Of a DNA stretch of 64,000 bases, positions 41,513 through 55,008 are shown in pieces (position 1 is the stretch's first letter; each line of letters begins with the position of its first letter). Under the pieces are notes generated by a model that saw nothing but the letters and a program-made list of their open reading frames with translations, made no database searches and was not told where the DNA came from. This DNA is from Lophium mytilinum (Eukaryota; Ascomycota; Dothideomycetes; Mytilinidiales; Mytilinidiaceae), in contig MU004188.1 of NCBI GenBank assembly GCA_010093605.1, positions 2,175,609-2,239,608 on the forward strand. Reading direction: 5' to 3'. A program made the position numbers and the translations under genes.

Positions 41513-44500
41513 TAGCCTATACTCGCCAGAGCATAATGGACACTCTTCCGCTCGTCAGCATCGTGCCTTGGAAAGTGAGAGACACATCTCCCCTATGTAG
41601 TGCTTTCCTGTATATCAAATGATGGGGAGTGTGAAAGAATGAGCGAGGAATGGAGTCAATGTTTGGAATCAGTCCGGGTGTGTCGTGCGGCTGGCATCGC
41701 CTATAGGCAGATTGTGAGGCCCAAATGTGAGGCGGTGAGTCTAGCTACGCGTTATAGTTTTCCCGTGCCCCGTCGTGAGGTTTTTCAGGACGCTTCACCA
41801 CAATCCATCCTCCAACAAACAACACCATCAGTAAGTCCATCAACGCACTCGATTATCTCGGTTGGCGTGTTCTTGGCAACTGAGAGCTTGCCGAGGGCTA
41901 GACGATGTCTGTCGGAGGAGCCAGACTGGCAATGGTGTGGCCTCAAAAGTAATGGGCACACTTATCGACTGTAAAAATGAGAGGTCCATTCCGTAAGGAC
42001 GTAATCGTTGCAGTGATTGTCAGCACGCATTTGATCTCCAACGACGAGGTCTTCCTGTCTAGACTCAGATGTTTCAGATATCCTCTTCGGCCATTTCGCT
42101 GGTGACTGGTGAAATGAGTATCTGGGCGAATACGAAATTCGAGAATTTGAGGATCAGCATCTCCATTCGGGAGCTCTGCCTCAATCTCGTTCGGGCTCGT
42201 TTAGAGAACCTCCTGGTCTCGAGGTTGTCGGAGGAGAGGCAAGGGAGAGTACGAGCAATTGAATTGGAAATCTATTCAACTTCTCAGAGCAGTTTTGTTC
42301 GGAACCAAGAAGTAAGCGTGGGGTTGCCCGGGCTGCAGTCATCTGGATATTTTCTGACGGAAGGGCCCATCTAGTCAGGAATTGAGCTCGGCGACTTTGC
42401 TGGACGCCTGAATTAAAAAGAGAAGTACGGTCTAGCTATTCTACCATCTTGCCGTCGAATCGGAATCAGAGAACGCGAGGAGAATCACAGACGCCTCAAC
42501 GTATGAGATAGTCGTAACGGGCTGAAGTACGAACTTCGAGGCATGGAAATGCACAGCGAGCAGTAAGAAGTTTTCTAGAGACAGCTACTATCGTCTCTGT
42601 TCGATTGGCTGGTAGCTGGACGAAAGAGTCTTTATCTTAAGCAACTTCTGGTTGGTCATTTGATCCGAGGCAAAGCACTCACGGCGACTCACCACTTCTT
42701 CTAGGAAAATACCCATGCTTCCGGTGGCTCGGAATGGGTGCCTCCGGGCTCGAAGTACACTGGATCAAACGCAAAGAGGGCTGCACTTGGCGAGGAAGAC
42801 GATGATAGCGGGCTATTGCATCTGGCACCAGAAATGCCTTCGCGTGAGTGTCTGTAGAATTGCCGCCCCCCACAGCGATGATTTCTGATTACCAGCAGCC
42901 AGACGGCCCATCTAGCTTTACTTTATTTACGATCATCTCGATCGTTTCCGAACCCTTATCTTTCTCAGTCCTCTACCATATCTCTGGCCTTCAAATACGC
43001 GGTCATTGCCGAGAAACCCTTCAGCAGTTCCGTTCTTGCGGGTGCATGCACGTCGCCTAGAAGTCACCTTGTATCAATCGAGTACGCTGCCAGAGATCGG
43101 GCTGAGAACTGATCTCCAGGGACAGCATTCAAGATGGGCTACCCTGAAAGTCCACTCAACTCTTTCATTTCTCTTGCAACAAAAATCAGCTGCCAACATC
43201 TGGCTTGTCTCTTCTGCTTCCCGACGCATTGACGCTCAACTCATTCAATAGTCAGCCATGAAATTTCTCTCGCAACGCAGCTATCATCATCTGTAGGTAG
43301 CTCGCTGAGACTACTTGCCGCATTTGCAAGAACTCGAACGTCGCGTTAGCCTTGCAATGGTGCTCGTCGCTAGTCGGCACATTTTTGATGCATCAAGATC
43401 CTCGCCTAGCCACCATTTCCAACAATCAGGTGAGTTTTCTCGCCGCGGGGCGTTCCAGACATCTCGTGCGTCACCGGGTTAATTCGGCTTTCATTCAAGA
43501 CGAAGTAGGACGTAGCAGACGCGCCTGGTTTCGAAGGCGCAATGGATGAGCTCGAAGGGTGGCGCTGTACCGATGTCGAGAGAAGTACTTATAGCGTGTC
43601 GGAGGTGAGCTTTTCTGGAGTTGGGCGGTGACCTTCTCTAATGGTTCGAGTGATCGTATGCAGGGAGCAGCTAAACTACGGCCTAGGGTGTACGCTTGCG
43701 AGTACTTGAATGTCCGTTTTCCCTCAGAAGCTTCTTCTCGGCAAAGACGGTATGACGGCGTTCGCAGTGTGCTTGGTATTTCTGCACTTCTCCGCGGTAG
43801 ATTTCTGTTATGGAGGCTTACCAGCGTGTACGAAGGGGACGAATGCAGTCACCGAGTATTTTCGAGCGCGTTGATATGGCTGCGGCCATGCTTCTGTTTA
43901 CGAGGGTGGATTGTTGTCCAGCACAGTCCTAACTGTCCTTCTCTCCAGCACCGTATGCTCCAAGGAACAATATACCCCCAGAAACGCACCGCACTTTGGG
44001 CCTATCTTATTAGAGGGGAGTTGAGCGTTAAATGTAGCCGCGGTTGTAGTCGAATCGCTGGAGAGACAGGCACTCACTTTCCTGGGAGGGAGATAAGCGA
44101 AGTCTACAAACCGCCCCAAGACTTATGACGAGGTTGCGCACGCCCTTGAAGAGATACCTCGTGACTTTCATGGTTCTAGGGTAGTGTGGTTGAAGTCGGG
44201 TGGTCTTCAGGGAGGCTTCTGATACCTCCTAAAGTCGATGAGCGACAGTAGTCGCAACGCATATAGTCGTGGCCCGCAAGTCATATCGCATGCAGTCCTA
44301 GACGTCGTGGGAGTATTGGTTTGCAGTCAGCTTCTGATGTAGGCGGGAGGAAGGCTGGGTGCATTACGTCTCCCCCGAAATGAAACCCGAGTAATGACAA
44401 CGGGACGGTCGACGCTTACCGATGAATTCTAAGAGACGACTCCACACTAACTCGCTGTCGTGCCTCTCCAGCTGACTCAAACGTGTGCACTGAACGTCAG

Positions 44501-47500
44501 CTTGCGTTCTTTATTGTTTTTGGCGACGAGCACTTTATTCTATGTGAGGGGTTGACCAGACTGAAGGAAGTTCTGCTTTACGTCAAGCAAGGCAGAAGCA
44601 GCTCGCCTTCAACGTATTACACCGTCGCATTCGAAGTAGCCGATGAGGACCTGAGTACAGGATACTGGAACGCTCCATGCTTGGAGCAGAAATTTCGAAC
44701 GACGAAGTCATAACCACCACCGCTTCCCCAACGGACATACCCACTGACGTGAATAGAGTCCCAAGATCCCGCATTCCGACTCAATGAACACTGAAGGCTC
44801 CGCCCCATTGCTTCGCGAGGACGGGGACCATCTCTATCGAATTTCCAGGCGCCAAAAGGCGCAACCGTACAGAGCCCGCTCGCCACAGCTTACGGAACCT
44901 CGATACTAGCAAAGAAGAGATTGCCGTGGAGGCTATTTGCCGCAGAGGTTCCTTGTAGATGACCTACTGACTACACTGCAATTGTGAGATTCACTCCGTA
45001 AAATTCTCTTCTCAGGCACATTGGCATCAAACCCTATCTTCTCCATCGTCTACTCCAGTTTCTTCGCTTCCATCCCTGTGAGAAGATCATGGGAACCCTT
45101 GCAGAAGCCTCCAGATATTTGGTCGGGAATGGCCTCGAGATGATAGGCAAGGTTGGAGACCGACAGACGAGCTGCTCAGGAAAACCCGCTGCGTCGAAGT
45201 AGCTCGCTGGTATTGAATGAGGCATATGCGAGCAATCTACACTGCTGTGCCGTGTGTGGTATGCCTTTTGCTTTGAGAAGTGGCTCGATCTCGCCATTGG
45301 ATTTGCGTATAGCGATGGGACTGCGGTGCGATAGTCTCCGGTCACTGCATGTTCGAAGTCTCCAGCAATTTGATCTCCTGAATTTTCCCCAGCCTATCAT
45401 CTTGTGTGGCTTTCAGAAACGTGTTCCGCTTCCTAGACGTTGTTGGCGATGACGGCGTGGTGGCAGTCTCGCGAGCTTATGAGAAGAATTGGAACCTCTA
45501 GTAGGAGAAGATACTTGACCTGATAATCTCCACAAACGCCGGGCGGTAGTGGAACCGCACGTGGTCCTTGAAGTTGGAGATCAGAGCGAGCGCAGACTTT
45601 TCGTAAATCGAGGCCCACTATCCATGACTTCCCTACACGGGAGGTCGCCGCTCCGCTTGAGAGCATTCAACTGTTTTAAAGGATAGAGACACTCCTCGAA
45701 GGCGGTATGTGCCCATCGACTCGGTTGCTCGGAGAGGAAATTCGACGGGGTTTAATATATCTCGTCAATTCAGCAACGCATCCGTACCGTAGTCAGAGTA
45801 TCAAAACCGGAGGCACGGGAGAGTTGAGGACCGCAGGTATGGAGAAGTGCGCTCGTCAGGCCTTGCGGTGGTGACGGATATCAAGTGGCCTATCATGAGG
45901 GGGTCACGACTATTTGTTTTGGGGACCGGCATAGCTCTTTGAGGCGTGCAAGATACTTGGTAGCTTGAAATCTAACTAGTCCGCAGCAATTCACGAAGCA
46001 GCTACTATCCTCCGCCTTCATTTCCAGGGCGGACCACAAAGCTCAATATGTCCCCGCTCTCGATACCAAAGGAGGCAGTACCGACCATTCTGGGGCCTTC
46101 TGTTGCTGTGCCATTTCCGTAACGACACTACGCACACGAGATCACTTCATCAAAGAAGAGAAGACCACGGATACACCTCAAGTGGACGTGATGCAAATTG
46201 CCTCTCTGCCGAGGAGTGACAGTCACCCGCGTGCCTTTGCGGTAATTCGTTGGACATAGGCAGCACAAATCTGGACAGAAGAAATCAAGAGTGATTCCCA
46301 TCCTGTACTGATCGTCAAAGCCAGAACGATCTTGCTGTTTAGATATCCAGAACGCATTGCAGACTTAGACTGACAAACGCTGGTGGAGCACGCGATCAAA
46401 AGCCGCAACCAGCTCCATGACGCGTGCTCTGAACAGGAGTTCGAAGTTCTGTGTATCCGCCCACAACCACCCAGCCGCCTGCGCCAACGAATTCAGCATC
46501 ACCCTCTGTGCGATGTTCACCTCGGTTTCGTGACCTACCCCAAATCTGGTGAGCTTTCATTATATTGCGAGCCGCAATTGAGAATCCGACACGCAGTTGT
46601 AGGCCCCATCGCGGACAATGAAGAATTTTCGACTATTTCCTGATTATTGTGCTTTATGGAAGGGATCTCTCAGTCAGATTCGGTTGCCTATTTGCGCACG
46701 GGGTCCATGGCAGGTGACGACCTCAAGATCTTGCTGCCCGAATGGTTGACGGTTAGCGAATTCAAGCCGAACTGAGGCAGGCTGTGTCCATTCGCTTTCG
46801 ACGACCATGTAGTTCTATCGCATTCCATCAACTCCGTCCCGTGTCTTGCACGAGGCAACTTTATCATCCTCTCATGCTGGATTGGCGCTTTGGGTTCGAC
46901 CTACCGCAGTGTCTCGCGTTGAACCCCACCCAGCGTCTTGCACACGACGGCCATGTCGTGCTGCCATTCCCAATGGCTGAAGGTTCGCGTTGGATGCCAC
47001 GCCGGCATCTTGCAACGCAATTCCTGCTGGTGTTCTAGATGTGACGGTGGCTTCGCCTTGTCGCCCTAGATAGTCTGCGGATTACATTCGACTCTGCGCC
47101 GCTATTATTGCTATATTCGCTAGAGTTCTGGATCTGAGCAGGACTGATTCGAAATCCACGAGCTAGAGACTGTCGATTGCACGTACACTCTTCGCCGGTG
47201 TCATGTCACTGAAGGCCCTTGACGATGAAGTGCTGGCTTTGGACGTGGTTACGGCGTTGGTATGATTCCGCTCGCCTTTCATTAGGTGTCTTCTTGGGCC
47301 TTTGGGGACGTTCCTCCGCTATGGTGTTCTGGTCCGAGCGAATAGTCTGCTGTGATGGTTGAAAAACTGGTGCTTGCTTTTTCGAGGGCGGAGAACGAGT
47401 GAGGAGTCCAGCTGAACTACGAGGATAAATCGCGAGTTGAGCGGGATAAAGGAGATGGGGTTGGTGTTGCACAGATACGCAGAGGAAGCTCTAAGCATAG

Positions 47501-50500
47501 AAACACGTAAATGCTCTCGTGGAGGTGAACTTACTTGAACTTGGTGGGTTCTCCAGCTCTGCAAGGCACAGAAAGGAAACGTTTTAGGCATAAGAGGCAA
47601 ATGCCCTAGGCATCGAGGATCCTATGAGGCCCTCTCCTACCGGGCTTTACGGACGCAGTGAGCTACTGACTCGGGAGAGGTGGTGTCTTCTAAACCACTT
47701 TGGAATTGCGTAATGCTAGAGCGAGTGTGGTTCGGTGGTTGCGACCGTCTCCTTCCTTGCTACGGTGATGATCAACTACGAGAGAACGCATCCGCACAGT
47801 ATGGAAGAGCTTTGGCATCTTGTACGGAGCACGAAGAAGACTCTTTTGTCATAGAGTTATTAGTAGCCGAGAGTCGAGCGGTCCCAGCCGACTTTCCATG
47901 AACATATCTACAAAGGAGAAAGAGGCGTACGAGCCGTTCGTGCCTTCAATTTCCCAAATGCCTGCTGAGTGTTACAGACAAGTACCACAGGTTTCAACGG
48001 CTCTCTTCTGATAAGCAGACGTAGCCCTCACAAGGTCTCTGATCTCGTTACGAGATGCCAAGATGGCATACTAGGCGTTCCCAAATGACCATCCACGACG
48101 ACAGAGACTGTCAGGCTAGGTCGCGCAGAATGTACTTGTCATCACAAGGTGAACTATGGAGACCTGACTCGCGGGAATGCTAGTTCTAGCAAGTACTTCA
48201 CCCTCCGCTCCCTCAAAACCCACACGGTCACCCACTTGACTCTCCGATGATCCTCTGCACAAAATCGTACTGCTCGGGCAATGACCACGAATGTCCATGT
48301 GCATGAACTCCGTATGACTTGGTGGCATCGTTAATTGAGAATCTTTGTTCTGAGCTCGTGGCAGCGATCTCACGGACACCAAGGAGGGGATAGATCTCAT
48401 ACGGGATGAAAATCTTCGCTGGACGAGCTCGGGGCCACATCAATCCACGCGGAAGGTCTGTAGCGAGTGCTAAGAAAGAGGTGTGTACCTCGTCCTACTT
48501 CTTTTATGTAGGAGAGAATGATAACCGCCGAGGAGAGAAATGCAGGAAATACACCACAGCCTGGGAGCGAGTTTTGGCAGTGTGCTCATGAGAAAACGAC
48601 AGGATTGCTACACGAGGCACGAACCTTTGACAAATGCGCACTGGTGGAGACTAGTTTGCCAAGCGACTGAAGCGAATTTAAAAGCAAGGCGGTGGTGCTA
48701 GGGAAGGTAGCAAATCGGAATCGAAGGAAGGAGGAAGTATGCAGAGATCTTCTGGATGGAGGCTTCTTGAAATGTGGTTCTCCCACAAGAGACCGTCTAA
48801 AGTCTAGTGCCGATATCTTAGATATTCTCTACACAGCTCACTCGGCAGCCCTGAATTCATGTATCTACAACATTGCCACTCCCGTTGACCCCGAATGCCT
48901 CGTCCTAGTATCTTACATCTCTCAAAGTGTGGACCGGAAAATGAACTAGACAATCTGAGAAATAGAAGAGCTGCTCGCATACGCAGGAAGACCTTTGTAC
49001 CCGTCCAAGAGATGGAAGGGAATGTGAAGAAAGATGCTATGCCTAGCGAAGACCTCCTCCAAGTTAAGTTCCCGGCAAACCGCTCATGATTATGGCGAGC
49101 TTTGAACGTGAAGGTGTTCTTCATCTGACTACTGGGAGGGCACGTAGGATAAGAACCCAGTGAGAACCAATTCGACGTAACTATAGATAGACTAGGCTAG
49201 GTACGTAAGCCTCCTACCTACGAATTTGTGCCGACCTTGTTCCTGAAAAGATATCCACAAGGAGTCCTAGGACCACTCCCATGTCTCCCCTAGCCTCCCA
49301 GTGAGAGGGACTCGGAGCGATGCATATGAACCTGTAATTGAGGATGACGAAGCGGCAGTAGCAACCGTTCACCCGATGTCAGGTCTTGAAGGCGTGCGAG
49401 CAAGTGACGGGGCGTCTGAATTTTTCACAAGATGAGCTCCAATGATTCGACCTGCGAATTATGCTAGAAGGCGCTAAATCGCCGATGAGGATCCAGGAAA
49501 TGGCATCGGAGACAGATGAGGGTTTCTCTCGTTGCAGGAGGACTACGTAGGAACAGGTTTGAAGCCCCTTTCCTTTTCGCTAGCCACAACACCAGCCAGC
49601 GATCCTCGCGAAGAGTCCACCACTCCGCCTTCATTGCTGCAACAGCACGGGATGGGCGGTCGAGTACCTTGTCAAGGTAAAGGAAGGACGGTATAATAGT
49701 CTGAGACAACAAAGGTGGGGAGCGATAGGGCATTGTTTTCTCGAAGGCGCCCTAGTCATTTATTGATCTCCGCGATGGGTGGTAGGCGCCAAAAGATGGT
49801 GGACTGCGTGTGTTGCGAAGATGCAGAGCGAGAGGCGGAGCAAAGATACTACCAATGAGAGTAAAAGTCGCAGCTTCGATGGCTGGAAGTCCGTCCCTTG
49901 ATAACCCCGGCCGCCTATCCGGAACGAAATTCTGGAGTCTTCGGTAGAGGACGTGGCAACGAAACGACCTCGCTGTCACCAAGGGTCCGCACGTCTCTCG
50001 TTGGAAGATTTGCCAGCTTGCATAATCTTCACGATCTGGCACTAGCGAGTCTCCCAACGAGGACGACAGGAATCCCGGTGGCAGAGAGGTTTCAAATTGG
50101 CAGATATGTGCCTCACCGTATAAGTCATCTCAAGCTGCGTTTGGTCAGTACTCTTGGGCCTGGAACAATTCAACTTGGGCTCCCATACCGTCCAGCCTCC
50201 AGACATCGATGTCATGCACGCGACCTGGAATCATGTTGAACGTGTCTCGATGGCGGTGAAGTTCTCACGCTGCCGATCGTCGTTCTAGGGGAAGATTCGT
50301 GGGTTGGGTGGAAGTGGGAACCCTGAAATCATCTCCTTGAGCTTTCGGAACAGTCTTCCAGGCAATGAGGTACGATCGACGACGACACCGTTGTAGAAAG
50401 CCCCCGAGAGGTCTGCCTCCGGATGACCTATCGTCACGAATGCAGTAGAAGGAGGAGCGAGGCAGCGAACGCTGATAGATACGGCATTGTAATCGACTTC

Positions 50501-52366
50501 AATTCGCCGGAGGGATGCCTATGGTGTCGCCCAGGAATTCGGCGTAGGTGCGCGCTGGGAAGTTCTGGTGGTGAAAGTCATGCTCGTGAAAGTCAAGTCT
50601 ATGAGAGGCTTCTTCATGGGAGACTCATTTATGGGCGGCGACTTCGTGCCCCCCTGCTGGTTCACGCCAAAGCCAGCAAGAATGCCGTTCTTGGAGCCCT
50701 GATTGCAGCGTTCGCCGGCTTGGAGTCGAACGCAGCCCGGCATTCATCTAAATCAGCAAGACTATATGACGAAGGCGTTTGGGACATTAGCATGGATTCG
50801 CCGAGGTTGCTAAAATAAACTCGGAGGTGATCGAATACAACCAGTCTTCGTATCGGGGCGAGGTCGCATGTCGAGTACTATTCAGGGCAGCAACATGACA
50901 AGGTCGTCGCCTGGCATAGATTCCAGGTACTGATTCACGACCAGGCTTATTTTAAATGACGCCCCGCTCCGATCCTTACGCTCAGAGGTCCAGCGGTTAC
51001 AGATCCGTCAGAAATTGAAGCTCCCAACGTTGGTAGCTGGGTTGGTGCGGCACAGTGCCTGTTATCTGGAAGTATTCCAAACAAGGAGTAGGAATGGCAA
51101 GGAATCTCTGGGTGCTAGGGCGGCGTGGAGAGAGATGGGGATTTCTTCGATGCCGGTGCACGGATGATGGGGCTGGGTTCTCAAAGCTGAGATTTTCGAA
51201 CTTCTTTTCAGAATCAAGCCAGGCAGAGTGGACTCCTGGCTTTAGTCGCCTCGTTTACGAGGTTTAGAGGGCGGGTCCAGTGTGGAAATGCGCTTTCATA
51301 TGACAGCAACGACCTGGTATGGCCCACTCAGACCTGGCGTTTCGTCTGACATGCTATGGCAAGTCCCGGAGTGCTAGACGATGAGGCAAACTGGGTCAGT
51401 ATCTTTTCCCCTTGGTGAGGTTGTTTGATAAACTGAACCACGTTTGCGGTAGGCCTGTCTGCCGTATTTACGCTTCAAAGTTTGCTGAGTAGAGCGCAAA
51501 ATTCATGTATGCTACCGTCAGGGGAAACGGCAAGTCAATTAAGGACGCGAGCGATAGCCTTCGCAGTCTTTCGGTCTCGATGATTGTCGCAGAGGAGGGC
51601 TGCGTTGACTTCTAAATTGCGTGAAGGCATAAGCGGAAATCGCTCCAGACCTCGAGTTGGCCTACCTTATCCCATGAGGCGTTCTCCCATAGGGTTTGAC
51701 GTGGGGAGTTGCTATCTCGGGAGAAATAGTATTTCAGCTCCTCATCTCTCACGGCAGCGACGAAGACGCAGTGATGGGCCTGGAGAGAATTCAAAAGCGG
51801 AGATCGAAAACCCGCACACAGTGATGGGCAGGCTCGAGGGAGTTGGCAGATAAGCTCAGGGGGTAGCTGTGTGAAGCTGCTAGTAAGGTAGAAGTGTCCG
51901 AGAGTGAACTCGGAGTCCGTACAGTTTTCTCCTTCTTACATTTCAGCAGAGACGACTACTCGTGGCCGAAACGATTTCCGTGCGACATCTGTCCGTTCAT
52001 TCCATCGCCAAAGGTTTGGCCATGGACGAGGTCATAGACAACGACAGGGTCGTGGACGATGTCAGAGGCCAAGAAAAGACTCCCACGAACGTGAGCCAAA
52101 CCACCTCGACTTGATTGAGACGCGAAATAGACTAAGCTTCCAGCTATGACCTAACGCCAACCTCTCGAGCACACCGAACTTTACAGGACCTAAGGCTGGA
52201 TTACCTATCTAGAGCACTGAAGGACCTAGTGATCAGAGCAAGCAACGACTTCCATGTAGCGTGCTCCGAAAAGGAGTTCGAGTAGCTGAAAACGGAAAGA
52301 TGAGAACTGGGGAATCCTTCGAAGCCCTGTCGCTTTTATTCCCCTGACCTAGTGACACAGCTAGCT
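41513..52366. other. subtelomeric region without recognisable genes
   Basis: About 10.8 kb in which I can support no gene, RNA or transposon. Open frames are short on both strands and match no families. Composition is balanced, not AT-rich. The longest frames (for example 43628-44128) have no coding features. The stretch is best described as ancient, mutation-saturated subtelomeric DNA. Confidence 0.6.
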
Positions 52367-54691
52367 ATGCTGGCAGATATCGATCTGCCAGCTTCCCAGA
52401 CTCTTGAAGCTTTTCGAATAGAGAATACGAGCCAAGAGGCAGAGAAAGAGAAAAATCACTTTGCGGCGGAGCAGGCGGAGCGGCAGAATAATGCTCGGAC
52501 GCAGATCGAGGGAACGCACTAGGTGGAGGAGATGATAGCCGTGACACTGTGTTGGAGAAAGTAGATACGATGAGACGAGAGATAGAGGAGGAGAAAGATC
52601 ACCTAGCACAGGAGTTGGCGGGGTGCAGTATAGCTGCCGCAGATACAGCGAGCAGATTGAAGAGGCAAGATGCAGAAGAGGAGAAAGATTTCTCGGCGCT
52701 GGAGTGGGCAGAGCGCGTCTAGAGAAATGATGGCTCGCAAAGAAGAACAAGAGGTAAGTCGTACATCAGAAGGCCGGTCGTGTTACAACGGAAGTACCAC
52801 TCCTCAACGGAGAGCAGCAAACATTGCCAGGAAGAACTTGCAGCAGTGGACAAGAACCAAGTCTCTTAAGAGAGAAGCACGAACGCAGGAACCGGGCTGG
52901 AAGGCGAAGATGGTCTCGACGCTTTGCGGAAAGGGAGATTTTGAGAGGAGACAAGAGGCAGAGAAAGAGGGAGCTCATACAACATCCGTGTTAATCAGAC
53001 GCCAGGATAAAGGCCACGACTGGAGAGAATGATGGCTCGCAGGGTAGAACACGAAATGCACCGCAGGGGAGAACAGAAAAACTTTCTGCAGAACAAAACG
53101 CCGCTCGTGTTATAGTTGGAGCACCGCTTCTTACAGCACGGCAGCAAACATTGCGGCGAGAAATTTTTCATTAATCGAGGAGGATCACGTATCTTGAAAG
53201 AGGAGTGCGAATGCGGGATACCCTTCGAACGGCGTTGACGACACGGGTACTGGAACGGTGCGTCTTGACGGCGGATACGCCATCGAGATTGCTTTTACTG
53301 ATGGTGATAGATGAAATGGCAAAGACGTGACGAGGAGTTCGCATACCATCACGTCAACAACGTTCGCTCCGTTCGAGGAAAGTGAACGAAGAGACTGAGA
53401 TAGAGAGACAGAAAGATCATCCAGCGTGGGAGTCGGCAGAGAGATCACGGTCGTGCCTGAAGAGACCGAAGTATCGCTGAACCGAGGAGAAAGACCACCT
53501 AGCGCTGGAGTCGGCTGACTACTAGCATGCCAGCCACATATACAGCAAGGCAACAGACCGGAGGGAGAAGAGAACACCCTTGAGATGATGAGAGAGGCCA
53601 AAGACAGAGAAGGGAAAGTCTCGTCTAGATGTGCAGCTGGCCGAGTGCTAAGATGATGGTCGCATCGGTAGCGAGAGGACGAAGTGGAAAGAGAGTATGG
53701 TGCCGGTTATCCCCTGCTCGAGACCGTCATGCGGGAGCTGGAGCAATGCGTCTCCACAGCGGACAGGTCATTGAGGTCACTCTCATTGACGGCCAGTGCA
53801 GCAGGGATGAGACGGTGCAACGAGAGGATTGCGGAGACTGTGACCGTCGGCGGCTCCACCCGTAGAAGAGAAAGTATGAGAAAAGGCAAATGGCAGAATG
53901 GAGTGACTGTGACAGGATATTAGCCGCATGTACAACGAGGAGATCGGATTAGAAGGGGATCATGATGCGGGATATCCCGCGAGTGAAACAAGTAATACGA
54001 GAGCAAGAGGAGTACGTGTCGCAAGCCATAGTAGTCGCGGAGAGTCCGGTGGGTATGAATGATCCCGGGATGGTGTCCATTGATGATATCGGCGGTCCAC
54101 ATAACGTGGTACGGAGTATTTAGAAAACGATACAGTGAACGAAGTTCGCCCAGTATCTTCCTGCTGCCACGACGCCCAGCTTTGGAAACCTCCTGCGATT
54201 ATTCGTACCGTGGTACCGAAGCTTGATGCCAAACGTCCAAGTCCTATCTGCTCCTCATTGCATGGCGGTCATTTCGTGCGGTACATATTCCGCAAATCAG
54301 CGCAACGAAGCCGCGTAACACAGAATCAAGCGGGGGCAACAGAGAGAGCAAAAACACGATGTGTGGAGAAGAGGATTGATTTCGTTAGAGTCTAAATTTG
54401 GGCGGATTTCAGGAACCATGATCTGAGCCAAGGGGTTGTTCGCAGAAGTAAGAGTCATTGGGGTTACAAACTTTCTGAAGAGCCGCTCTTTTAAATCAGA
54501 CGATGATGGAGCGAGTCGGAGTCTTGCTACAGAGCATTGCGGGTGAACAGAACGCAAGCTGCGATCTAGAGGCAGAGTTCTTCCAGTATACCGACTACCT
54601 TGACAGCTCAGTACTCGTCGATGAGGAGCGCGACTCAGCGAGTGCATGGGTATACCACAAGCTTGCGCTGGAATCGCCTAAGATTAGATAG
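52367..54691 (+). pseudogene. decayed coiled-coil gene
   Basis: Segments in the plus strand read as coiled coil but are broken by stops and frame changes. From 52367 a frame begins MLADIDLPASQTLEAFRIEN and stops after 51 residues. A second frame (about 52543-52728) has REIEEEKDHLAQELAG and AEEEKDFSALEWAERV before a stop. Similar phrases return later: ERQKDHPAWESAERS and EEKDHLALESADY near 53.4-53.5 kb. Near 54.5 kb another fragment reads DLEAEFFQYTDYLDSS. A block around 52.73-52.82 kb (GAATGATGGCTCGCA and then GCAGCAAACATTGC) recurs at 53.03-53.15 kb, so part was duplicated before decay. The parent was probably a long coiled-coil protein; its family cannot be named. No rescue by introns is convincing. 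Confidence 0.55.
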
Positions 54692-54801
54692 TGGGCAGAG
54701 GAGCACAGGAGATACGGAGATAAACATCAGGCAGTGCTGGAGGAGAGAAAAGGAGAAGGAGGAGAAATATGGGTGTTGATCTCTGACGGGGTCTTGATAC
54801 T

Positions 54802-55008
54802 ATCCAAACTTCGGCATGTCTGGGAAGAATGAAGTGCTCCGTGCTCAGCTCGTTGACGTTCTACCAGCCCTTTGCTGGCGAGAAGCGATTTGGTAATTGG
54901 CCAAGGGGTTGGACGTTCAGAGGAGCGTCGCTAAAATATATCCTGAGCTATGAGGGTCTATGCCCATTGCGGCGGGCAACGCGGCCGAGGTGCATGTGAC
55001 GAGCCGCA
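54802..55008 (+). repeat. dispersed repeat, copy B (matches 39036-39240)
   Basis: See copy A. It lies just downstream of the decayed coiled-coil gene, about 15.8 kb from copy A and in the same orientation. Confidence 0.75.
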
